Shown piece after piece: positions 16,894 through 24,860 of a DNA stretch of 35,482 nt. Numbering within the stretch: position 1 is the first letter of the stretch; each line of letters begins with the position of its first letter. Location: the NCBI GenBank assembly GCA_026395675.1, contig JAPLYF010000030.1, positions 1-35,482 of the forward strand, in the 5' to 3' direction. Source of the DNA: Candidatus Parcubacteria bacterium. GTDB lineage: Bacteria; Patescibacteriota; Patescibacteriia; CAIXNZ01. A model generated the notes under the pieces. It was not told the DNA's origin, did not search any database, and saw only the letters and a list, made by a program, of their open reading frames with translations. A program made the translations under genes and the position numbers.

Positions 16894-16927
16894 CCCAGCC
16901 CTTCGCGAAGAGCTGGGTCAAGAATTT

Positions 16928-16952
16928 AAAAAACACCCCGCGTCGCGGGGTG
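16928..16952 (-). terminator. Intrinsic terminator of the 16977..17270 gene
   Basis: Minus strand CACCCCGCGACGCGGGGTGTTTTTT. Confidence 0.9.
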
Positions 16953-16976
16953 CCAGCAATAAAATTTTTTATAAAA

Positions 16977-17270
16977 TTATTTTTTCTTTTTTGGCTTTTT
17001 CTCTTCGTGCCTTTCTTTTATATACTCTGCCACATTGGCAACAGTATCCACTAATAATTTCATATGACTAGAGGTATGCTCTAATTTTTCTTTCAATGCT
17101 ACAATCAAACTCTCCACCAGCTCAATTTTTTTTCTCACATCAGCAATAATCTTTTTAAACTCGCGTAAAATCATGGCCAGATAATAAATCGCCCAGCTCA
17201 TAAAAATCGTCAGCCAGAGTATACAGAAAGCAATGACCAAATATAAAATGTCGCTTGAATTATTAATCAT
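16977..17270 (-). CDS. Small single-TM coiled-coil protein, function unknown
   Basis: N-terminal TM (LYLVIAFCILWLTIFMSWAIYYLAMIL), coiled-coil, Lys-rich C-terminus; followed by a terminator. Confidence 0.75.
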   Translation of the reverse strand: MINNSSDILYLVIAFCILWLTIFMSWAIYYLAMILREFKKIIADVRKKIELVESLIVALKEKLEHTSSHMKLLVDTVANVAEYIKERHEEKKPKKKK

Positions 17271-17363
17271 ATGTTTAAATGTTTAAATATTTGTCATTTG
17301 TCCGGCTTCGGCGAGGCGAAGCCGAGACGAGTTATTTGTCATTTGATATTCATAAATATTATA

Positions 17364-18761
17364 TCATCTTTTCTTCTTTTTTGACATCCTGACCAAAATA
17401 TAAATGAGAATAATCAAAATAATAGCAATTCCTATGGCAATGAAATTGGCAGGACTGATTTGGGGGCTGCCAGTTTCTTTTATTTTTCCGATTGGGAAAT
17501 ATTGAATTATTTTTGTAATTGGCTGCAAATCGCTATAACTGCTTGTGGCTTCGACTTTTATTAAATTCGGGCCGTCGTTCAGATTAGCTGCAAAGGAAAA
17601 CTGACCGGTTTTGGGATCGAGCTGGATCTGATCTGCTTTTATTTCTAAATCATTTAAATTAATTTTAAACCCTGCCTGGCCATCTGAAATCCTACCCTCC
17701 AGGGTGACGGGGTTGGCTTTATTTTTAATTTCTTGATTATCAGTTAAATAAAGCTCAAAATGCGGAATTAATTTATAATCACCGGCTTCCTTAATCAGAA
17801 AAGTAACCTGATTTTCTTCATCAATACTTGCAAAGTTATAATTTTCAATTTTATCTTTTGTCAAAACAATATTATCTTTTAAAATATCCGGATCCCAGAC
17901 ATAAGGTACTTGATAAAAAGTCAAACGGAGAGGCACCTTAAAATAATCCATTAATTCTTTTTTTACAACAAAATGTAGATTGTCAAAAACCATGTAATCG
18001 CCCAGTTTATCAATGAAAGAAACAGCTTCTGGTTTTGATAAATCAACTGGCCCGGTAAAATTCACCTCAACTTTTCCCAATAAATCAAAAGTTAAATCTT
18101 CAACTTTGCTCGCATCTTTAATCTCGCTTAGCTTGGTTGTTTTAGCGCCTGCTTTAAAAAAAAGCTGATTAATCTGGACTTTTTGGATTGGCAAAAGGGT
18201 CTCAGTGCCTGCCTCTGAAGTAGCTGTCTGCGGAATCAAATTTTCCTCAGGCAAATTTTGAGCGTTCTCCAAAGTGATTAATTTTTCACCAGAGCTGAAA
18301 GCCAAAACAAGCTGCGGATACTGGGAACTAAAAACATCGATAAAATTCAGGCCTGTCTGGACAGCTAATTCTGGATTTTTAACTTTATTCAAAGTAAAAA
18401 TGATTTTAGTATTTTGAGCAATGTCAATTGGCTTATTGAAGAAATAACGGATGTCATCACAATTAGAAACGCAGTTTATATTACTTTTACCTACCTGGGG
18501 ATTGCCCTGGGGTAAGCCAGTTACAAAAAGTTCAGCCGAACTCAGATCTGGCTGGTAACCGCCTAGGGAAATTAAAATGTGGCCGATTTTTGTATTTGCA
18601 GGAATTACAAAACTAATTTTCCAACTCGACAAACTGCCTGCATTTTGAGGCGTTATTTCTAAGGAGACATTATTTAAACTGGTTACGGCCTGACTGGGCT
18701 TGGGTAAAAACAAAAACGTAACTAAACTTAAACAAAATAATAGTTGTAAAATCTTTTTCAT
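17364..18761 (-). CDS. Secreted surface protein with C-terminal TM anchor
   Basis: Signal peptide (LLFCLSLVTFLFLPKPSQA), beta-rich body, C-terminal FIAIGIAIILIILIYILVRMSKKKKR. Confidence 0.78.
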   Translation of the reverse strand: MKKILQLLFCLSLVTFLFLPKPSQAVTSLNNVSLEITPQNAGSLSSWKISFVIPANTKIGHILISLGGYQPDLSSAELFVTGLPQGNPQVGKSNINCVSNCDDIRYFFNKPIDIAQNTKIIFTLNKVKNPELAVQTGLNFIDVFSSQYPQLVLAFSSGEKLITLENAQNLPEENLIPQTATSEAGTETLLPIQKVQINQLFFKAGAKTTKLSEIKDASKVEDLTFDLLGKVEVNFTGPVDLSKPEAVSFIDKLGDYMVFDNLHFVVKKELMDYFKVPLRLTFYQVPYVWDPDILKDNIVLTKDKIENYNFASIDEENQVTFLIKEAGDYKLIPHFELYLTDNQEIKNKANPVTLEGRISDGQAGFKINLNDLEIKADQIQLDPKTGQFSFAANLNDGPNLIKVEATSSYSDLQPITKIIQYFPIGKIKETGSPQISPANFIAIGIAIILIILIYILVRMSKKKKR

Positions 18762-18774
18762 TGAAAATTTAAAA

Positions 18775-21219
18775 TTATTTTCTTATTTGCGCTCCCAGCT
18801 TATCTTCCAGAATTTTTAAAACCCCTTTATGAATCACTTGAACTTCTGCCATGGTTAAAGTTTTATCATCAGAGCGATATTCTATGCTAAAAGCAATTGA
18901 TTTTTTACCCTCTGGAATGCCTTTACCTTCAAAGACATCAAAAATTTTTACCTTTCTAATTAATTCTTTTTCTACTTCCTTGACAGCTTGTTTAACTTCT
19001 TCCCACAGAATCTTTTTAGCCACGATCATAGAAATATCCAGTTCAATGCTAGGAAATTCAGGGATTGGCTGATAAGCCATTTCATCAGTATAAACTTTGT
19101 CTAATTCAGTCAAACTAAATTCAAAAATCCCGACTTTGTTATTGATGTCTAATTTGCCATATAATTTAGGATTCAATTCTGTTACTAGTCCAATTGACTT
19201 GCCATTTAATAAAATAGCCGCTGTTTTGCCAGCACTACCCCAAACCGGCGCTGTTTTTGCTGCTTTTATCTGATAAACCAAATGTAATTTTTCAAATAAG
19301 GATTCAACAATATTTTTTGCGTTATAAAATGGCGACTGATCTTCTTTTTGGACCACCACGCCAGCAAAATGCTTTTCCTGATATGGTAAAAATCCTGGTT
19401 TTTTATCAGAGAGGCGTTCTCCTGGCTTATCTTTTAAATAAACAGAGCCGACCTCAAAGAGTTTAATTTCATTGAAAAACCTTTCATTGGCAATAATATT
19501 ATTTAGCAGATTGGGCAGTAAGGATATTCTCAAGCGCGTGGTTTCGCTGGAAAGCGGATTAGCTATTTTTATATGGCTATCAATATGCAAACCTATTTTA
19601 TGTAATTGTTCCTCGCTATTGAAAGAATAATTATAAACTTCTGACATGGCCAAGCCATAAGCTAGAATATTTTTAATTTTGCGTTCCAGTTCCCTTTCTT
19701 TATTTAATTCAGGTCTGGCCATTTTAATTTCTGGCAAATCAATTTTTAAATTGTCATAGCCATAAATGCGGGCCACTTCTTCAACTATATCCTCAGGCAG
19801 AGTAATATCCTTGGTTGCTCGCCAGCTTGGCACAAAAACTTCCAAACCTTCTCTGTTTTTTTTGACTTCAAAGCCCAAGCTTTCTAAAATTCTGATAATT
19901 TTATCCTCGGCAATTTCCTGGCCGATTTTTTTATTTATAAAATCAAAACTAATCGCGATCGGCCCTTGATTTAATTTAAATTTCTTAACATCTTCCAGAT
20001 GGGAAACAATTTTGGCGCCTGGGCAAAGCTTTAAAATTAATTCTATGGCTTTTTTAATGCCCAGTTCAGTAATATTGGGGTCCAATGATTTTTCAAATCT
20101 GATTGAGGCCTCTGATCTCAATCCTAATATTGATTCGGTCTGCCTGATTGAAATATGATTAAAATTCGCTGATTCAATAATGACTTTTTGGGTCTGGCCA
20201 TCGATTTCAGTATTAGCGCCGCCCATCACACCGGCAATGGCCACTGGTTTTTTAGCATCAGCAATCACCAGCATTTCTTCATCTAATTTCCTTTCTTGTT
20301 CATCTATGGTTTTAATTTTTTCTCCAGGATTTGCTTTTCTGACAATAATTCGATGTCCTTCTAATTTATCGTAATCAAAGGCGTGCAAGGGCTGGCCTAT
20401 CTCCATCATCACATAATTGGTAATGTCCACAATATTATTGATCGGCCGCATGCCCACTGCTTCAATCCGCTTTTTTAACCAAACCGGCGAATCTTCTGTC
20501 TTAATGCCCTCAATCACCACTCCCATGTATCTTGGGCACAAGGCAAAATCTTCAATTTTAATATCCAATTTTTCCTTGCCATCTTTAAAACTTTCAACTT
20601 TATAGACTTTTCCGCCTGAGGCGGATCCGCCTTTGGCGGACAACTTTTCGCTTAATATGGCTACCACTTCCCTGGCTACTCCATAATGCGACCACAAATC
20701 AGGGCGGTGGGTTAATGATTTATTATCAATTTCATAAATAATATCATCTAGGCCCAAGGCCTTGGCCAAAGAAGTGCCGGGCATTAATTTTTTATCTAAA
20801 ATTACAATCCCTGAATGATCTTTACCTAACCCCAATTCATCTTCAGCGCACAACATGCCCTCGGATTCCTCACCCCTCACTTTTACTTTTTCTATTTTCA
20901 TGCCATTTGGTAAAACAACACCCAAAGTTGCCACTGGAACCTTTTGCCCTTTCTCAATATTTGGCGCACCGCAAACAATACTCAATTTCTTTGCCCCAAT
21001 ATCAACAATAGCCAACTTTAATTTATCAGCATTGGGGTGCTTTTTCACTTCCAAAATTTCACCGACCACAATTCCTTTTAAACTTTCTTTTTGATCAACA
21101 AAACCCTCAACTTCAGCCATGGCCATAGTCAATTTTAAACCCAGCTCTTTAGCTGATAAAGAGTCGGGAATTTTTACAAAATCTTTTAACCAATTGCGAG
21201 AAATTAACATAGGATACAA
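18775..21219 (-). CDS. pheT: Phenylalanyl-tRNA synthetase beta subunit (start possibly ATG 21210)
   Basis: MLISRNWLKDFVKIPDSLSAKEL, tRNA-binding GEILEVKKHPNADKLKLAIVDIG, VDITNYVMMEIGQPLHAFDYDKL, C-terminal ferredoxin-fold anticodon-binding domain. Confidence 0.97.
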   Translation of the reverse strand: MYPMLISRNWLKDFVKIPDSLSAKELGLKLTMAMAEVEGFVDQKESLKGIVVGEILEVKKHPNADKLKLAIVDIGAKKLSIVCGAPNIEKGQKVPVATLGVVLPNGMKIEKVKVRGEESEGMLCAEDELGLGKDHSGIVILDKKLMPGTSLAKALGLDDIIYEIDNKSLTHRPDLWSHYGVAREVVAILSEKLSAKGGSASGGKVYKVESFKDGKEKLDIKIEDFALCPRYMGVVIEGIKTEDSPVWLKKRIEAVGMRPINNIVDITNYVMMEIGQPLHAFDYDKLEGHRIIVRKANPGEKIKTIDEQERKLDEEMLVIADAKKPVAIAGVMGGANTEIDGQTQKVIIESANFNHISIRQTESILGLRSEASIRFEKSLDPNITELGIKKAIELILKLCPGAKIVSHLEDVKKFKLNQGPIAISFDFINKKIGQEIAEDKIIRILESLGFEVKKNREGLEVFVPSWRATKDITLPEDIVEEVARIYGYDNLKIDLPEIKMARPELNKERELERKIKNILAYGLAMSEVYNYSFNSEEQLHKIGLHIDSHIKIANPLSSETTRLRISLLPNLLNNIIANERFFNEIKLFEVGSVYLKDKPGERLSDKKPGFLPYQEKHFAGVVVQKEDQSPFYNAKNIVESLFEKLHLVYQIKAAKTAPVWGSAGKTAAILLNGKSIGLVTELNPKLYGKLDINNKVGIFEFSLTELDKVYTDEMAYQPIPEFPSIELDISMIVAKKILWEEVKQAVKEVEKELIRKVKIFDVFEGKGIPEGKKSIAFSIEYRSDDKTLTMAEVQVIHKGVLKILEDKLGAQIRK
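20607..20638. repeat. Palindromic element inside pheT, 32 bp identical to the murI copy
   Basis: CTTTTCCGCCTGAGGCGGATCCGCCTTTGGCG; translated in PheT within SAKGGSASGGK. Confidence 0.93.
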
Positions 21220-21307
21220 ATTTACAAATCTTCTACAAATTTACAAATTCAATTTTGCCCTGAAATTATTCGTAATATTCGTAGCAAATTCGTAGATTCG
21301 TATCAAT

Positions 21308-22333
21308 TTAAAATTGATTTAAAAATCTCAAATCCCCGCTTTGTAATAATCGGACATCATCAATCCGGTATTTCATCATCACCAAACGCGTTAACCCAAG
21401 ACCAAACGCGAACCCAGACCATTTTTTTGGATCAATACCACCATACTTCAAAACATTGGGATGAACCAAACCAGAACCAACAAATTCTATCCAGCCGCTT
21501 TGTTTGCAAATTGGACAACCTTTGCCCTGGCAAATTAAACAGCCAAAATCCAATTCAAAACCCGGCTCCACAAAAGGAAAATAACCCGGGCGCAACCTAA
21601 CTTTGACTTCTTTTTTAAATATGGCTGACAGCATTTCTTTCATTATTGCCACCAAATGAGTGATAGCAATATCTTTATCAATCATTAAACCTTCCAGCTG
21701 ATAAAAAGTGTGATCGTGTGAAGCATCAGTAGCTTCATTTCTAAAAACCCTGCCTGGAACTACACAGCGAAGCGGTGCGCCATATTTTTGCATGGCTCTA
21801 ATTTGAACTGGTGAAGTGTGAGTACGCAAAACTAATTTATCTTTAGATTCAATGTAAAAAGTATCCTGCGAATCACGCGCCGGATGCCAAGCTGGAATAT
21901 TCAAGGCCTCAAAATTATAATAATCTGACTCCAATTCTGGCCCATCCAAAATCATAAAGCCCATAGATTTAAAAATATCCTCAAGTTCATTTTGCACCTG
22001 AGTTAAAGGATGCAAGTGCCCTAATTTAAATTTTTCAATTTCCAAAGTCACATCAATGAAATCTCTTTCTAGGTCAGTTTCTTTTTTACTGGAAATTTCT
22101 CCTTCTTTTTGCTCCAGTGCCTTAGCAATCTCTGTTTTAAGCTGGTTGGCTAAAGTGCCTAATTTGGGCTTCAAGTCCTCAGATACTTCCTTTATATCCT
22201 TTAATAACTTGGCTAATTCCCCGTTTTTACGGGAAAAATATTTATCCCTGATTTTCTGCCAATCATCTGAATTCTTAATGGCTTTAATTTCTTTAAGCGC
22301 CTCTTCTTTTATTTTTTTAAATTTTGTTTCCAT
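21308..22333 (-). CDS. pheS: Phenylalanyl-tRNA synthetase alpha subunit
   Basis: GHLHPLTQVQNELEDIFKSMGF, LRTHTSPVQIRAM, FRNEATDASHDHTFYQLEGLMID, FGLGLTRLVMMKY. Confidence 0.97.
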   Translation of the reverse strand: METKFKKIKEEALKEIKAIKNSDDWQKIRDKYFSRKNGELAKLLKDIKEVSEDLKPKLGTLANQLKTEIAKALEQKEGEISSKKETDLERDFIDVTLEIEKFKLGHLHPLTQVQNELEDIFKSMGFMILDGPELESDYYNFEALNIPAWHPARDSQDTFYIESKDKLVLRTHTSPVQIRAMQKYGAPLRCVVPGRVFRNEATDASHDHTFYQLEGLMIDKDIAITHLVAIMKEMLSAIFKKEVKVRLRPGYFPFVEPGFELDFGCLICQGKGCPICKQSGWIEFVGSGLVHPNVLKYGGIDPKKWSGFAFGLGLTRLVMMKYRIDDVRLLQSGDLRFLNQF

Positions 22334-22342
22334 TTTGAAGAA

Positions 22343-23452
22343 TTAGATTAAATTTGAAAAAAAGTTAGAAAATACTTTGCTGTAGCGCAAAAGATCCTGA
22401 AAGGTAATTACAATGATCAAAAGCATAAGCAGAGAAAAACCAATGGTATTAATTAAAGATTCTATTTTTTGGGTCATTGGCTTGCGTCTAATTTTTTCAA
22501 TAAATAGAAATAATAGTCGTCCGCCATCCAGGGCCGGGAAAGGTAAAATATTAATAATTGCCAAATTTAAAGAAAGCAGAGCTGTAAATTGCAAGAGATA
22601 AATAAATCCCAATTTAGCAACCTGGCCAGTTAAAACTGCTATACCAACCGGCCCGGAAACTTGCACCCCAAGTGGTTTGCCAATTACTAAATTTTTAATA
22701 ATATTGGCAAAAGCCAAGACAAATTCCTTGGTTAAAATGCCGGTTAATTTAAAGCCGTGCCAGATGGCTTGTGGTATGCCATAAGAAACAGTGCCGGTCT
22801 CAACCAAGCTCATTCCAATTCCTCCCTTGCCCTGGCCAATATCAGCAATTTCGATTTCTTTAGTTAAAATCTGGCCTTCACGGCTAAACTGATAAGTGAT
22901 TTTCTGGCCAATTTTACCTGATGTATAATCAATCAAATTTTGAACACTGGTTATTGGCTGGCCGTCAACTGACAAAACAACATCGCCAATTTGCACATCA
23001 GCTGCTTGGGCCGGTTTATCATCCAAAATAGCCACAACCTGAATTTTATAATTTTTAACTAAACCCTTAGCCAGGGCTTGCTGATCTACTGCTTGCGGCA
23101 AACCCACCATATAACCAAAAGAAAGCAATATTGCGCAAAGCAAAAAGTTCATGATTACCCCTGCTACTAAAACAATGGCTCGTCGCCAAGGTTTTTTACT
23201 GCCAAAACTATCAGGCACATTTTTCTCTTCACCATCCTCGCCTTTTATCTTGCAAAAGCCGCCCAAAGGTATTGAATTTATTGAATAAATCACGCCATCT
23301 TTGCCTTTCTTGCCCCAAATTCTTGGTGGGAAACCAAAGCCAAATTCCTCGACTTTCATGCCCATTTTCTTAGCCGTAATAAAATGGCCAAATTCATGGA
23401 CAAAAACCAAAAGACCTAAAACAATTAAAAAAATAGCTACTGTAATTAACAT
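22343..23452 (-). CDS. rseP: RseP-type site-2 (M50) intramembrane metalloprotease with PDZ domain
   Basis: VFVHEFGHFITAKKMGMKVEEFGFGFPPRIWG (HExxH), PDZ region, NLAIINILPFPALDGGRLLFLFIE. Confidence 0.94.
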   Translation of the reverse strand: MLITVAIFLIVLGLLVFVHEFGHFITAKKMGMKVEEFGFGFPPRIWGKKGKDGVIYSINSIPLGGFCKIKGEDGEEKNVPDSFGSKKPWRRAIVLVAGVIMNFLLCAILLSFGYMVGLPQAVDQQALAKGLVKNYKIQVVAILDDKPAQAADVQIGDVVLSVDGQPITSVQNLIDYTSGKIGQKITYQFSREGQILTKEIEIADIGQGKGGIGMSLVETGTVSYGIPQAIWHGFKLTGILTKEFVLAFANIIKNLVIGKPLGVQVSGPVGIAVLTGQVAKLGFIYLLQFTALLSLNLAIINILPFPALDGGRLLFLFIEKIRRKPMTQKIESLINTIGFSLLMLLIIVITFQDLLRYSKVFSNFFSNLI

Positions 23453-23518
23453 GTATTTGCTAAAGATTATTAATTAACTTACTTTAATTTTAGCTTAATT
23501 AAAAATAAATATCAAATC

Positions 23519-23547
23519 TTGACAGATTTCTTAAACTATGCTAACAT
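23519..23547 (+). promoter_or_regulatory. Extended -10 sigma70-type promoter for the 23553-23848 ncRNA
   Basis: TTGACA GATTTCTTAAACTATGC TAACAT. Confidence 0.75.
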
Positions 23548-23552
23548 ATTAT

Positions 23553-23848
23553 TACAAAATTGTTGATCTAGGCTGGCCGCATAAGCGGTTGGCTAAGTGG
23601 GGCTAAGCATTCTTGCACGGTTCCCGGATCAACGTCGGGTTTTAGGCGGCTGGATAAAACTCCGAAATAAGGAGTGGGGCCCAAACCAGCCAAGAGTTTT
23701 GGGCGTAACAACGGAGTTTGATGCGCTACCTGATGGAGGGCTAAAAACGGTAAAATCGCGCGATCCAAATTTAGCAACCTCCCGGCCAAGCAATTGGCAA
23801 AAAACTCTCTATTCGTAATCAAAGCGGAAGTTTAACTTCCGCTTTTTT
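23553..23848 (+). ncRNA. Highly structured non-coding RNA of about 295 nt, family not identified
   Basis: Promoter upstream, terminator downstream, no credible CDS. Predicted stems: CCGC-ATAA-GCGG; GGCTGG/CCAGCC enclosing ACTCC/GGAGT; AGAGTTTT/AAAACTCT; GGAGGGCTAAA/TTTAGCAACCTCC; GCCAA-GCAA-TTGGC with GNRA-type loop. Confidence 0.72.
23822..23848. terminator. Intrinsic terminator (ncRNA 3' end; probably shared with convergent murI)
   Basis: AAGCGGAAGTTTAACTTCCGCTTTTTT. Confidence 0.9.
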
Positions 23849-24731
23849 ATTTTAATTCAATTTTTTCAAACTCAATCCCCTTGCCAAACCATTTTTCCCC
23901 CAATTCCTGATAAAGTTCTGATAAATCTGTGACAAAAAATTTAATATTGGGAACCGCCGAGGTTGTCATGGTGAGCATAGTCGAACCATCAACCGAGGCG
24001 GCTTTATCCAATTTACTTTCAATCTCATTATGTCTGGCTAAGTAATCAGCCAAGGACTCAGCCACAATTTCCCCTGAATTTAAAACTTTTGTTTGAATAC
24101 CCATAATCCCCTTAACTTCTTTTAACAAAATCGGATAATGGGTACAGCCCAAAATTAAAGTATCAACTTTAGCCAATTTCAATGGCCGCAAATAATATCG
24201 TAAAATCTTTTTGGTTTCCGGCCTATTTTCCCAGCCCTCTTCAATCAAAGGGATGAGCAAAGGACATGCTTGCTGTAAAACTTCCAATTGCGGCTTTTCC
24301 GCCTGAGGCGGATCCGCCTTTGGCGTAAACTTTTCAATTTCCCGAATATAGGCCTGGGAATTAATAGTGCCTTTGGTCCCGATTACTCCAATTTTATTTT
24401 TCGCAACCAAAACAGCTTTTTCAACTACAGGCCTAATTACTCCCAAAACTCGCCTGTCAGGATAATTTTGCAGTAACCATTCCTGCTGAATTTTCCTTAA
24501 AGCTTTAGCCGAAGCAGTATTGCAGGCAATAATTATTAACTCGCAATCCTGCTTAAATAAAAAATTAACTGCCTGCTCTGTAAATTTATAGATTACATCT
24601 TGCGAACGGTTGCCATATGGCGTCCTTGCATTGTCACCCAAGTAAATGTAATCGTATTGAGGCAGTTTTTTTACAATTTCTTTTAAAATAATCAGGCCAC
24701 CCAGGCCTGAATCAAAAATTCCTATTCTCAT
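23847..24731 (-). CDS. murI: Glutamate racemase
   Basis: RIGIFDSGLGGLIILKEI, YLGDNARTPYGNRS, IIACNTASAKALR, LILGCTHYPIL. Confidence 0.96.
   Translation of the reverse strand: MRIGIFDSGLGGLIILKEIVKKLPQYDYIYLGDNARTPYGNRSQDVIYKFTEQAVNFLFKQDCELIIIACNTASAKALRKIQQEWLLQNYPDRRVLGVIRPVVEKAVLVAKNKIGVIGTKGTINSQAYIREIEKFTPKADPPQAEKPQLEVLQQACPLLIPLIEEGWENRPETKKILRYYLRPLKLAKVDTLILGCTHYPILLKEVKGIMGIQTKVLNSGEIVAESLADYLARHNEIESKLDKAASVDGSTMLTMTTSAVPNIKFFVTDLSELYQELGEKWFGKGIEFEKIELK
24294..24325. repeat. Palindromic element inside murI, 32 bp identical to the pheT copy
   Basis: CTTTTCCGCCTGAGGCGGATCCGCCTTTGGCG; translated in MurI within TPKADPPQAEKP. Confidence 0.93.
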
Positions 24732-24740
24732 ATTTTTATT

Positions 24741-24831
24741 GGGCGAAAATATTTTGGCCAGTCGGTTAGTGTAGGGAACGGTCTAGACCGTTCCCTACGG
24801 AAGCCGGTGTTGTGCCAAAATATTTTCGCCC
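24741..24831. repeat. Nested inverted-repeat element
   Basis: Outer 18-bp perfect IR GGGCGAAAATATTTTGGC (24741-24758) / GCCAAAATATTTTCGCCC (24814-24831); inner perfect 28-bp palindrome GTAGGGAACGGTCTAGACCGTTCCCTAC (24771-24798). Confidence 0.93.
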
Positions 24832-24860
24832 CACCAAATTTCATAATTCAGATCTCATAA

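Noticed and set aside
23568-23822. Overlapping ORFs on both strands (84 aa minus, 73 aa plus) in the rseP-murI spacer
   Set aside because: No SD, no recognisable domain; they coincide with stems of the promoter-terminator bounded ncRNA.
23553-23848. Calling the ncRNA as rnpB, ssrA, ffs or raiA
   Set aside because: Hallmark conserved sequences of the first three are absent, and I cannot verify a raiA match without a covariance-model search.
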